A stretch of 49,864 nucleotides of DNA from a virus: the IMG/VR virus record IMGVR_UViG_3300032236_000839, positions 1 through 49,864 of that record; one strand, given 5' to 3'. A program made the position numbers and the translations under genes. This document shows, piece after piece, positions 41,730 through 48,671 of this stretch (the first letter of the stretch is position 1; the number at the start of each line of letters is the position of its first letter). The notes beneath the pieces are model-generated. The model was not told the origin of the DNA. It saw only the letters and a program-made list of their open reading frames with translations, and made no database searches.

Positions 41730-42440
41730 ATGATTTCGGAAGCAAGTAGAAGAGAGAAAATTGCCAATGCTGTTCTTGGTGCAACATTTGCATTAAGTGC
41801 GGCACAATCCCCCAAGGATTTTGTAAGAACAGGAGCTATTGAAAGTCCTGGAACTGCCCTAATGCAAACTTGGGGAAGAAGAAGAGGAGAAGCAGAAAGA
41901 AATCTAAATAGTGCTAGAGTTTCGGACCCAGCAAGAAATAAAAAGATGAAGAAAACATTTAGAGAGTTTCTAGAAGAAGCAGTTCTCATTTCAGAAATGA
42001 GAAAGGAAGATAAAGTTGCTGGAAAGCAGAAAACTCCACTTTATAATGTTAAAACAAATAAAAAATTAGAAAAAACACCAGAAGGTAAGTGGGAAACGAA
42101 GACCACCACTTACAAGAGACCAAGTGCAGAAGCAACTTTTGGAAGGTCAATGCCTCTTCACGCACACGGAATGCGTAATGGAGTATCAGGCATCAATCGT
42201 GGTGTGAAACAGGCACAACAGAAAAAACCATATGTGCCAACACCAGACGCAAAGCAAAGAAAGCATCATAATGATTACTTTAGATATCATCACGGTGAAG
42301 TAGCAGATACTAAAAGAAAAGAAGCACAAAAAACTGGATTTACTCAAGCATCACAGTCTTGGAGTTCGTCTAAACCAAAGACTAAACCAAGTGCGGCAGA
42401 GCGTATGTCAGCAGCAGCAGATAAACTGGGACTAAAATGA
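41730..42440 (+). CDS. Basic protein with internal capsid-targeting-like motif
   Basis: A 236-aa protein. Residues 1-72 (MISEASRREKIANAVLGATF...) are an unusual N-terminal part. At residue 73 there is MKKTFREFLEEAVLISEM, which matches the capsid-targeting starts of the next three genes, including the F-L-x-E-A site. A second start at ATG 41946 would give a 164-aa targeted protein. The rest is basic and low complexity (KRKHHNDYFRYHHGEVADTK), fitting a DNA-associated internal head protein. The stop overlaps the next gene (ATGA). Confidence 0.65.
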   Translation: MISEASRREKIANAVLGATFALSAAQSPKDFVRTGAIESPGTALMQTWGRRRGEAERNLNSARVSDPARNKKMKKTFREFLEEAVLISEMRKEDKVAGKQKTPLYNVKTNKKLEKTPEGKWETKTTTYKRPSAEATFGRSMPLHAHGMRNGVSGINRGVKQAQQKKPYVPTPDAKQRKHHNDYFRYHHGEVADTKRKEAQKTGFTQASQSWSSSKPKTKPSAAERMSAAADKLGLK

Positions 42441-43174
42441 AAACATTTAAAGAGTTTATTACTGAAGCATACTTGATTGAAAAAACTACTTCAAGTAAAG
42501 CAGAAGGGGAAAAATATCACGAAGAAAATCCACCATTTGGAGGTGAACCTTATATAATAAAACAAAAAGCTCGTACGGGTAGACCTCCAGAATGGAGACC
42601 AGTTCGTGCTGGCAAAAGAAAAGCACAAGAGAAAAGAAGAACTGGAGTAATAAATAAAACTAGACTTACTTATAATGAACTCCTAACCAAGTCTAGAGGT
42701 GATAGGGAACGGGCTGCTGCCGCATTAGATGCAGAAGAAACTGGAATTAAAAAAACAGAAAAGAGAAAACGAAGAATTCAAAAAGCAACCGGAGTTAAGC
42801 AAAGTTTGGGGCACAAGCAACCACTTCAACCAGATGACCCAAAGCCAGAAGACCCCGGACATACTCGGTCTAATACTCAAATAGAACCACTTAGTCCCAA
42901 TACATCAAAGCAAAATAGAAGACTTAAACCGGGGGAAAGTGGGTATGGTCTCAATAGGGCACAGTCAACAACGGATGCTATAAAAAGAGGAGATAAACTT
43001 TTAAATAGAATAGATGACCTGACAAAATCAGTACAATCTGGAAAACCATCCAGGGCTGCAAGATTGTTGAGTTATATAAGAAGACCCAAATCAAAATCCA
43101 AAAAAACACCAGAGCAACAAGCAGAAACGAGAGCAAGAATGGCAGCCAATGCAAAGACAAGAGGATATGATTAA
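42437..43174 (+). CDS. Putative internal head protein with capsid-targeting peptide
   Basis: A 245-aa protein starting MKTFKEFITEAYLIEK. This resembles the T4 capsid-targeting sequence (MKTYQEFIAEA in IPIII as I recall), including an I-x-E/A prohead protease site after residue 10. The rest is very basic and looks disordered (GKRKAQEKRRTGVINKTRL, KKTEKRKRRIQKATG, RRPKSKSKKTPEQQ). Such proteins are packed with DNA and injected in T4. Function beyond packaging is unknown. Confidence 0.7.
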   Translation: MKTFKEFITEAYLIEKTTSSKAEGEKYHEENPPFGGEPYIIKQKARTGRPPEWRPVRAGKRKAQEKRRTGVINKTRLTYNELLTKSRGDRERAAAALDAEETGIKKTEKRKRRIQKATGVKQSLGHKQPLQPDDPKPEDPGHTRSNTQIEPLSPNTSKQNRRLKPGESGYGLNRAQSTTDAIKRGDKLLNRIDDLTKSVQSGKPSRAARLLSYIRRPKSKSKKTPEQQAETRARMAANAKTRGYD

Positions 43175-43176
43175 AA

Positions 43177-43566
43177 ATGAAAACCTTTCAAGAATTCCTC
43201 AGAGAGGCGAAGGAGAAATCTCACGATGAAGTAATGAAAAAAATGAGCACAAATTGGAACAGGAATAATCCTGGTTCCAATTTTAATGTTGATTATAGAC
43301 CATCAGAAGACCCAAAGAAAAATCACATATATCTTGGTTTGATTGACGTAAAACACGGAAAAAGAAGAGCAGGTAAAGGAACTAGATTTGTTCGTGGAAT
43401 CACAAGATATGCAGACAAACATAAGTTGCCAGTCAGTGTAAAACCAGTACCAGAAAAAGGATACGAAGATAAATTAAAATCTTTTTATTCCAAGCACGGA
43501 TTTGAGGACAATAAAACCAAAGAGATTGCTCCACATCCAATGATTCGTAATCCTAAAAATAAATAA
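43177..43566 (+). CDS. Capsid-targeted GNAT-like acetyltransferase
   Basis: A 129-aa protein. MKTFQEFLREAKEK is a capsid-targeting peptide with an L-x-E/A cleavage site. The remaining ~115 residues resemble a short GNAT domain: HIYLGLIDVKHGKRRAGKGT with RxxGxG for acetyl-CoA pyrophosphate binding, RFVRGITRYADKHKLPVSVKP, then EDKLKSFYSKHGFED, the classic motif B ending. If packaged, it would be injected and could modify host proteins early, by analogy with T4 Alt. The GNAT N-terminal part seems shortened. Confidence 0.65.
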   Translation: MKTFQEFLREAKEKSHDEVMKKMSTNWNRNNPGSNFNVDYRPSEDPKKNHIYLGLIDVKHGKRRAGKGTRFVRGITRYADKHKLPVSVKPVPEKGYEDKLKSFYSKHGFEDNKTKEIAPHPMIRNPKNK

Positions 43567-43576
43567 AAGTAAAACG

Positions 43577-44737
43577 ATGAAAACTTATCAAGAGTTTATT
43601 ATAGAAGCAAAGAAGTGCTGGCCTGGTTATAAGAAAAAAGGAACCAAAAAACTATTTGGAAAGACGTATAATAATTGTGTGAAAGATGTAAAGGAAGATT
43701 ATAAAAATCTTCCTAGAGAAAGAATGAAACAACAATACGACAGAAAGAAAGATAAAAATTACGATGAATTCCATAAGAGAAATAAAATGGGTGATGGTCC
43801 AAGAGTCTCAAGAGGAAAAAGTGATGTTGAAATTGATAGACATGGAAATAGCAAACAAACTAAAGCAATTAGTGGTGAATTAAAAAACAATCCACGTTTT
43901 TATGATGATAGTCACGAAATGTGGCAAAGAATGCAATCAAAATATAAGAGTAATAAAAACTCTAATGCATCTAGTGAAGTTACAAAAAAACTTACATCTA
44001 GAATGAATGAAGATTTGAGTGTTGAATTGGAAGAGAGTTCAACTGCTGAAAAGACTAGAGGTAGAGCAACTCTCGCAAGAGGTAGAGGTGCTGATATGAC
44101 TAGAAGTGAAAGAACTACAGCAGCAATCGCAAAGAAAGCAGGATTGAAAGGAACTGGTAAGTATTCCACTAAAGACTTAAGAAAACCTGCAAGAGATTAT
44201 ACAACTTATGATAGTGAAGATACTGATGATGATTATGGAAGCACAGCACAAGACCATTTCATTCGCACATATCCATCAGCAAGAGCAGCAGCAAAAGGTG
44301 AAAGACTGATTACTAAGATGAAAGCAGCAGGAAGAACTCCATCTGGTATGACTAAACTCAAATCCGCACCTTCAAGTGAAAGTGTAAGAAGAGTGAAAGA
44401 TTTGAAGAAGCAAATGACGAAATCAGGTGCGAATAAAACTGGAAAAGTTCATACTGTAGATATTATGCATCGTGATAGTAATGTAGGTAAAGGTGATAGA
44501 AAAAAAAGAATGGAAAGAGGTAGAAACTTTATTCAAGCAATCAAAGATACTCCAAAACACTTGGAGAAAGCAGGAGCAAAACCTGGTGATACTGTAATTG
44601 GAAAACCAACAGCAGTTATGGATGGTGAAGATAAGAAAACTGGTGAAGCAAAAAGAGCAAAACTTTATAAAAATATTTTTGGCAAAAGAAGCACCAAAAA
44701 GTCAGAAAAAACGGGACTTATGGTAGGTAAAGTTTAA
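43577..44737 (+). CDS. Large basic internal head protein with capsid-targeting peptide
   Basis: A 386-aa protein starting MKTYQEFIIEAKKCWPGYKK. The first 11 residues differ from T4 IPIII (as I recall it) at one position. KKCWPGYKKKGTKKLFGKTY is a small motif common in cyanophage proteins. An ELEESSTAEKT segment at residue ~153 offers a second L-x-E-like site. The rest is strongly basic, with Lys/Arg-rich and Ser/Thr-rich stretches (ARGRGADMTRSERTTAAIAK, DSNVGKGDRKKRMERGRNF). It probably binds DNA inside the head. Confidence 0.7.
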   Translation: MKTYQEFIIEAKKCWPGYKKKGTKKLFGKTYNNCVKDVKEDYKNLPRERMKQQYDRKKDKNYDEFHKRNKMGDGPRVSRGKSDVEIDRHGNSKQTKAISGELKNNPRFYDDSHEMWQRMQSKYKSNKNSNASSEVTKKLTSRMNEDLSVELEESSTAEKTRGRATLARGRGADMTRSERTTAAIAKKAGLKGTGKYSTKDLRKPARDYTTYDSEDTDDDYGSTAQDHFIRTYPSARAAAKGERLITKMKAAGRTPSGMTKLKSAPSSESVRRVKDLKKQMTKSGANKTGKVHTVDIMHRDSNVGKGDRKKRMERGRNFIQAIKDTPKHLEKAGAKPGDTVIGKPTAVMDGEDKKTGEAKRAKLYKNIFGKRSTKKSEKTGLMVGKV

Positions 44738-44742
44738 TAATA

Positions 44743-44754
44743 TATAAATAAATA
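44743..44754 (+). promoter_or_regulatory. Tandem late promoter boxes
   Basis: TATAAATAAATA, two overlapping ATAAATA boxes, 18-22 bases before ATG 44772. Confidence 0.65.
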
Positions 44755-44771
44755 CAAATAGATTTATAAAG

Positions 44772-45317
44772 ATGGATTCTCAAGAATTACGCAATCTTCA
44801 AGAAGCTTACTTAGAGGTTTATTCTGAACTTGATGAAGAAAGAGCACCTGGCGTAAAGCCTTATCAACCCAGGGAACGTAATCCTCTTCCTAAAGAGAAA
44901 CCACTCTCGGGTGAAAAGGGAGATGGAAGTGGATATGGTGAGGACAAGAAGTTCGCCAAACCAGATGATAAAATTGAAAAGCCAGGAACTACAGTTCCCG
45001 AACCTAAAAAAGGTGGATATGGTAGAATTTCAAGAACTATTCCTTATGGTATTGGTGACCACGCAACTCCAACTCAATCGAGAGTTTCTGTAATAGTTAG
45101 AAAGGACCCTGGAGCACCAACTTCACAAAAACTTCCCCCAGAAGATAAGAAAAAACTGAGTAGAGAAATCGTCAGAAAGCCAAAGAATGAAGAAGTAGAT
45201 ATTTACGACCTGATTCTTTCACACTTACTTGATGAAGGTTATGCCGAAACACAAGAAGCAGCAGAAGCAATTATGGTGAATATGAGTGAAGAGTGGAGAG
45301 AAAGCATCATCGGTTGA
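44772..45317 (+). CDS. Paralogous LQEA-start protein, 181 aa
   Basis: A 181-aa protein starting MDSQELRNLQEAYLEVYSEL. Its middle is proline- and charge-rich and probably disordered. The C-terminal ~45 residues, DIYDLILSHLLDEGYAETQEAAEAIMVNMSEEWRES, form a compact helical domain shared with the gene at 45822. The L-Q-E-A site near residue 11 would also fit the prohead protease rule L-x-E/A. Location after the capsid-targeted genes suggests an internal or scaffold-associated virion protein. Confidence 0.65.
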   Translation: MDSQELRNLQEAYLEVYSELDEERAPGVKPYQPRERNPLPKEKPLSGEKGDGSGYGEDKKFAKPDDKIEKPGTTVPEPKKGGYGRISRTIPYGIGDHATPTQSRVSVIVRKDPGAPTSQKLPPEDKKKLSREIVRKPKNEEVDIYDLILSHLLDEGYAETQEAAEAIMVNMSEEWRESIIG

Positions 45318-45319
45318 TG

Positions 45320-45374
45320 CCACTTTCCAAACCGGCACAAGACCCCACCAAGGGGTCTTTTTTTATGCTATGAT
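45320..45374 (+). promoter_or_regulatory. Conserved element plus TATGAT promoter
   Basis: A 24-base element (45320-45343) that matches 46556-46579 at 21 positions, and TATGAT (45369-45374) at the same distance (25 bases between) as in the second copy. A terminator sits between element and -10 here. Confidence 0.5.
45339..45364 (+). terminator. Rho-independent terminator
   Basis: AAGACCCC/GGGGTCTT perfect 8-bp stem, five-base loop, then a T run. It ends transcription after the gene at 44772. Confidence 0.9.
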
Positions 45375-45394
45375 ATTGGAAACCAAAGAACACT

Positions 45395-45802
45395 ATGGAA
45401 CTGACTGTACTTGCTTACAAACTTGAAGATGGACTGTGGGCATTTGACCATCCCCATAACGATACAGTCCAAGAACTTTTGATGAATGGAACTGAAGAAG
45501 CAATTGACGAACACTTTTACTTTGAAACTGGACGACAAGCAGTTGAAAAAGACCAAATGGAAATTATTTTGAATACAGAAGAACCTACTGATTATGATAC
45601 TCTGCTTGTAAAAGAAGTGAGTGATGATGATGGAACAACTTATACGGATACAACACTTTGTATTCCTGTGTGGCTTTGTAACTGGAACCAAGGATACTTT
45701 GGATTTGTGCCCGAAGAACTTTATGTGAAAGTTCGTCCAATCAATAAAGGTTTGGAATCATTCGTGAAAAATACAGGTATGCGAGGTTTTTTGAATAAAT
45801 AA
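45395..45802 (+). CDS. Conserved hypothetical protein, DUF6717-like
   Basis: A 135-aa acidic protein, MELTVLAYKLEDGLWAFDHP, then DTVQELLMNGTEEAIDEHF and TTLCIPVWLCNWNQGYFGFVPEELYVKV. The last segment resembles the small DUF6717 family often seen in cyanophages. Function unknown. It is preceded by an early-type promoter and followed by a late box in its last codons. Confidence 0.6.
   Translation: MELTVLAYKLEDGLWAFDHPHNDTVQELLMNGTEEAIDEHFYFETGRQAVEKDQMEIILNTEEPTDYDTLLVKEVSDDDGTTYTDTTLCIPVWLCNWNQGYFGFVPEELYVKVRPINKGLESFVKNTGMRGFLNK
45795..45801 (+). promoter_or_regulatory. T4-type late promoter box
   Basis: ATAAATA overlapping the stop of the previous gene, 20 bases before ATG 45822. Confidence 0.6.
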
Positions 45803-45821
45803 CTAAAAAAGTAGTTGTAAG

Positions 45822-46550
45822 ATGAACTCACAAGAACTTCGTGCCCTTCAAGAAGCATATATGGATGTTTATGGACTTGATGAAGCATCTGGTGGTATTA
45901 TTGGTGGAAAAACTTTTCCTTCTAAAAATGTTCCCGAAAAATCAAAACCAAATAAACCATCAAAGATTGGAAGAGGTATAAGAAAATCAATACATTCTGC
46001 TTCTTTTGGATTTAGTCAGGAAAAACCAAAAGATATTGTTTCCAGACATAAAGAATATACTGATAACGAACTTGATACAGTTTCCAGAGGAAAGGACGAA
46101 CCAAAACCAGGAAAAGGAAGAAGTAAAAGTGCTAGGGAGTTTCAGTTGAGGGTTATTGAAAGGGAGAAAAGAAGGAGACAAAAAGCAAACGAAGAAACCG
46201 ATCTCTACGACATCATTCTCTCCCATCTTTTAGATGAAGGTTATGCTGACACACAAGAACAAGCAGAAGTCATTATGGTCAATATGAGTGAAGATTGGAG
46301 GGAAAGTATTTTTGAAAATGTAAGTAGTGGAAAGGGTCGTGTAACGAGATATGTTCAATCTAGACCAACTGGACCTGTAACTAATAGAGAATTGGATACA
46401 TCTCGTCAAAGAAGAATGGATACTGAGAATGATAGAATTAAAAAGATAGGTGATGAGGCACACGCAGCAGCAACATCTAAGGGTTTGAGTTTCGGAGAAG
46501 CAGAGTTTCGTAGAAAAAGAGCAGAACTTCGTGCGAGAAAAAACTCTTAG
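45822..46550 (+). CDS. Paralogous LQEA-start protein, 242 aa
   Basis: A 242-aa protein starting MNSQELRALQEAYMDVYGLD, a paralogue of the gene at 44772. After a basic disordered region (KPGKGRSKSAREFQLRVIEREKRRRQK) comes the shared helical domain DLYDIILSHLLDEGYADTQEQAEVIMVNMSEDWRES. It then has an extra basic tail of about 80 residues (VTRYVQSRPTGPVTNRELDT, EFRRKRAELRARKNS) absent from the paralogue. Probably virion-internal, inferred from charge and position. Confidence 0.65.
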   Translation: MNSQELRALQEAYMDVYGLDEASGGIIGGKTFPSKNVPEKSKPNKPSKIGRGIRKSIHSASFGFSQEKPKDIVSRHKEYTDNELDTVSRGKDEPKPGKGRSKSAREFQLRVIEREKRRRQKANEETDLYDIILSHLLDEGYADTQEQAEVIMVNMSEDWRESIFENVSSGKGRVTRYVQSRPTGPVTNRELDTSRQRRMDTENDRIKKIGDEAHAAATSKGLSFGEAEFRRKRAELRARKNS

Positions 46551-46555
46551 TAAGA

Positions 46556-46610
46556 CCACTTCCCAAACTGACACAAGACGCTTCCCAAGCACTCCAATCC
46601 GTGTTATGAT
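46556..46610 (+). promoter_or_regulatory. Conserved element plus TATGAT promoter, second copy
   Basis: Element 46556-46579 and TATGAT 46605-46610, matching the arrangement at 45320. It leads to the ATG at 46643. Confidence 0.5.
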
Positions 46611-46642
46611 TACTAGGTAATCAGACAAATCTCTCTCTCGTA

Positions 46643-46873
46643 ATGGAAGTTCTGGAAATTTCAAATTCTTCTGCAATCGCAAAGATTTCTTTCAACTCTG
46701 AAGATAATGAAGTCGGGGTGGCATATACTTATAAACCGGATAAGTTTTATGTCTTTAAGTGTGATGACCTAGTTTCAGTTCAAGACCAGATTAAAGTTGC
46801 TGATAGTGTTGGTAAACTAATCTCTGACCTCAAAAAAGACGGAACTCTGGTAGCTATCTCTACATCTGTATAA
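46643..46873 (+). CDS. KTSC-like small protein
   Basis: A 76-aa protein, MEVLEISNSSAIAKISFNSE, then VGVAYTYKPDKFYVFKCDDL and VADSVGKLISDLKKDGTLVAI. The order of S-x-I-x-x-I strand, Y-x-Y/F strand and the following helix resembles the KTSC domain. Function unknown. It is likely an early gene by its promoter. Confidence 0.6.
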   Translation: MEVLEISNSSAIAKISFNSEDNEVGVAYTYKPDKFYVFKCDDLVSVQDQIKVADSVGKLISDLKKDGTLVAISTSV

Positions 46874-46894
46874 ATTATCTTTAATTCTGATAAT

Positions 46895-46927
46895 TTGACA
46901 AAACTCTAAAAAACTGTTATATATAAT
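46895..46927 (+). promoter_or_regulatory. Early promoter
   Basis: TTGACA (46895-46900), 17 bases, TATATA (46918-46923), overlapping TATAAT (46922-46927). Confidence 0.6.
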
Positions 46928-46945
46928 ATACACAACATTCAAACA

Positions 46946-47044
46946 ATGACTAACCTCCATTCACAACCTAAGAGTGATTATCCGATGAACCGCTGGTTTA
47001 TTGGAGAAACCCTCTTGGTTGCGAATATGGTAAGTCAAAGTTAA
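46946..47044 (+). CDS. Small peptide, 32 aa
   Basis: A 32-aa frame beginning MTNLHSQPKSDYPMNRWFIG and ending VANMVSQS. It lies between an early promoter and a strong terminator, forming a complete small transcription unit. An internal ATG (residue 14, MNRWFIGETLL) could also be the start. No family is recognised. Confidence 0.45.
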   Translation: MTNLHSQPKSDYPMNRWFIGETLLVANMVSQS

Positions 47045-47067
47045 AAGACAAATCATAATCAGCAATT

Positions 47068-47103
47068 AAGAGGGAGAATCCAAAAGATTCCCCCTCTTTT
47101 TTT
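47068..47103 (+). terminator. Strong rho-independent terminator before the tRNA array
   Basis: AAGAGGG-A-GAATC pairs with GATTC-C-CCCTCTT around a five-base loop, followed by seven T. The 120 bases to the first tRNA hold only a possible TTGACA at about 47205. Confidence 0.92.
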
Positions 47104-47223
47104 ATGCCTTGTGCCAGTTGAGCAACTGGTCGTATGATTTTCCGCCAGGGTCCAAACTCTGGTATATTGATTGGGTGGTGAGGGAAGCAGTCCTCAAAGA
47201 AACTTGACAATTTAAACCTTTCT

Positions 47224-47303
47224 GGGGTGGTTCCCGTAGCGGCGAACGGACCTGGCTTTTAACCAGAGATACAAACACCGTGAGTTCGAGTCTCACTCGC
47301 CCC
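47224..47303 (+). tRNA. tRNA-Lys (UUU)
   Basis: Acceptor GGGGTGG with TCGCCCC, anticodon loop CTTTTAA between CTGG and CCAG, T arm GTGAG-TTCGAGT-CTCAC. The variable region is longer than usual. Confidence 0.7.
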
Positions 47304-47336
47304 ATAGACCTAGAAAGTCATTAAACTTATCTATTT

Positions 47337-47419
47337 GGGTAGGTGTCCGAGTGGTTGAAGGAGGGAGACTGTAAATCTCTTGGTTCTGTCCATCGTTGGT
47401 TCGAATCCAACCCTACCCA
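47337..47419 (+). tRNA. tRNA-Tyr (GUA)
   Basis: Acceptor GGGTAGG/CCTACCC, anticodon loop CTGTAAA, long class II variable arm, T arm GTTGG-TTCGAAT-CCAAC. Confidence 0.92.
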
Positions 47420-47422
47420 CCT

Positions 47423-47494
47423 GACTCTATAATGAAGTGGTTATCATACTTCTCTGTCTAAGAAGAATCACGAGTTCGAATCTCGTTAGAGTCG
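47423..47494 (+). tRNA. tRNA-Asp (GUC)
   Basis: Acceptor GACTCTA/TAGAGTC, anticodon stem-loop CTTCT-CTGTCTA-AGAAG, T arm ACGAG-TTCGAAT-CTCGT. Confidence 0.92.
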
Positions 47495-47495
47495 T

Positions 47496-47538
47496 TGCTG
47501 ATTTGCGCTGGAGCTGATAATCCAGAATGCCGTCAGCA
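47496..47538 (+). other. Mini tRNA-like hairpin with an Ile-type loop
   Basis: Outer stem TGCTGAT/GTCAGCA (7 bp with one G-U), inner stem CTGGA/TCCAG, loop GCTGATAA. The loop contains CTGATAA, the same as the tRNA-Ile(GAU) at 48672. There are no D or T arms. It is probably a tRNA remnant or a processing hairpin. Confidence 0.45.
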
Positions 47539-47541
47539 TTT

Positions 47542-47617
47542 GCCGTAGTAGACAAACTGGTTAAAGTCACCTTTCTTTCAAAAAGGATATTTTGAGGGTT
47601 CAACTCCCTTCTACGGT
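47542..47617 (+). tRNA. tRNA-Glu (UUC)
   Basis: Acceptor GCCGTAG/CTACGGT (G-U first pair), anticodon CCTTT-CTTTCAA-AAAGG, T arm with TTCAACT. The opposite-strand HNH gene ends inside it. Confidence 0.85.
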
Positions 47618-48376
47618 TTTCCTCTTCTTGAGGGACTTATAATCAATTCCTAATGTTATGCAACGTTTTCTTACAGCGTTATCACTAACGCCTAAGATTT
47701 CTCCAACTTTAGTCATAGGATATTGATTTATAAGATTTATGAGTTCTTCTTTTGTGATTTCAAATTTTTTTTTATATGAAAGACATAAATCGTTTTTTTG
47801 TCTATTTTTAGATGCACATGATAAACATCTTATGGATTTTGTTCCTATTTGGTTTTCACAATCTCTACATTTTTTTATAATCTTTCTATGTTTTCCTGAA
47901 AATGTTTCTGTTTGTGAGTGACAGTTGGGGCATAATAATCTTAAATTTTCTAAACGATTATCATTATTAATTCCATTAATATGATCTAATTGTAAAGAAA
48001 TTTTCTTTCCATTCCAAATATCCTCTAAACTGCATAAAGAACATCTATATTCCAATAGATTAAACTTTAGTAGTTTCTTTTTTACTTCAGAAGAAGAGAA
48101 TGAAGAATTTTCAACTAATATTTCTTCTATATTTTTGGAATTAGATTTGCATAGATTATTCCTCACATTTTTCATATAACTTTTGTGATTTTCATTAAAA
48201 ATATTTAAATTAAAATTTTCTTGTTTTAGTCTTAATTTTAATGATTTTCTGTTACCAGCTAAAGGATGTAAATTAAATCTTGTAAGTATTTCACTTATAG
48301 TATTTGATGTATCTAATATTCTTTGTAATTCTTCGTGAGAAGTTGTCCATATTATACTAGTTCTTTTTCTAGACAT
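47600..48376 (-). CDS. HNH homing endonuclease in the tRNA array
   Basis: A 258-aa protein and the only minus-strand gene in the window. A zinc-associated HNH core reads YRCSLCSLEDIWNGKKISLQLDHINGINNDNRLENLRLLCPNCHSQ, with the catalytic His in LDH, the Asn and the final CPNCH, plus CRDCENQIGTKSIRCLSCAS. The C-terminus has an HTH (MTKVGEILGVSDNAVRKRC). The N-terminus (EELQRILDTSNTISEILTRF) may be another HTH. The last 18 bases, including the stop, lie within tRNA-Glu on the other strand. An AT-rich TATAAT-like region lies upstream of its ATG. Confidence 0.85.
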   Translation of the reverse strand: MSRKRTSIIWTTSHEELQRILDTSNTISEILTRFNLHPLAGNRKSLKLRLKQENFNLNIFNENHKSYMKNVRNNLCKSNSKNIEEILVENSSFSSSEVKKKLLKFNLLEYRCSLCSLEDIWNGKKISLQLDHINGINNDNRLENLRLLCPNCHSQTETFSGKHRKIIKKCRDCENQIGTKSIRCLSCASKNRQKNDLCLSYKKKFEITKEELINLINQYPMTKVGEILGVSDNAVRKRCITLGIDYKSLKKRKTVEGS

Positions 48377-48428
48377 TTGAACTCATAAATATTACTATAC
48401 ATATTATATATAGTGTCTAATTTAAAAC

Positions 48429-48502
48429 CGAATGTCGCCTAACTTGGTCATGGCACCTGCTTTGGGAGCAGGAATAATCTCAGTTCAAATCTGAGCATTC
48501 GG
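48429..48502 (+). tRNA. tRNA-Pro (UGG)
   Basis: Acceptor CGAATGT/GCATTCG, anticodon stem-loop CCTGC-TTTGGGA-GCAGG, T arm CTCAG-TTCAAAT-CTGAG. Confidence 0.92.
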
Positions 48503-48527
48503 ATCGGAGATTTATCTCCAAACTTAT

Positions 48528-48601
48528 GGGAACATGGTGTAGGTTGGTCGGCACGTATGTCTGAAGAACATGAGGTCACAGTTCGATTCTGTGTGTTCCC
48601 A
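48528..48601 (+). tRNA. tRNA-Phe (GAA)
   Basis: Acceptor GGGAACA/TGTTCCC, anticodon TATGT-CTGAAGA-ACATG, T arm CACAG-TTCGATT-CTGTG. A hairpin GGAGA-TTTA-TCTCC lies just before it. Confidence 0.9.
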
Positions 48602-48645
48602 TAAGAGGGCGGAAGCAACACACCTCTCTAAAAACGGGTTGGAGG

Positions 48646-48669
48646 TTGCAAGTTTCCATAAACTTGCCT
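48646..48669 (+). other. Intergenic hairpin in the tRNA array
   Basis: A perfect GCAAGTTT/AAACTTGC stem with a four-base CCAT loop between tRNA-Phe and tRNA-Ile. No T run follows. Confidence 0.6.
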
Positions 48670-48671
48670 GA

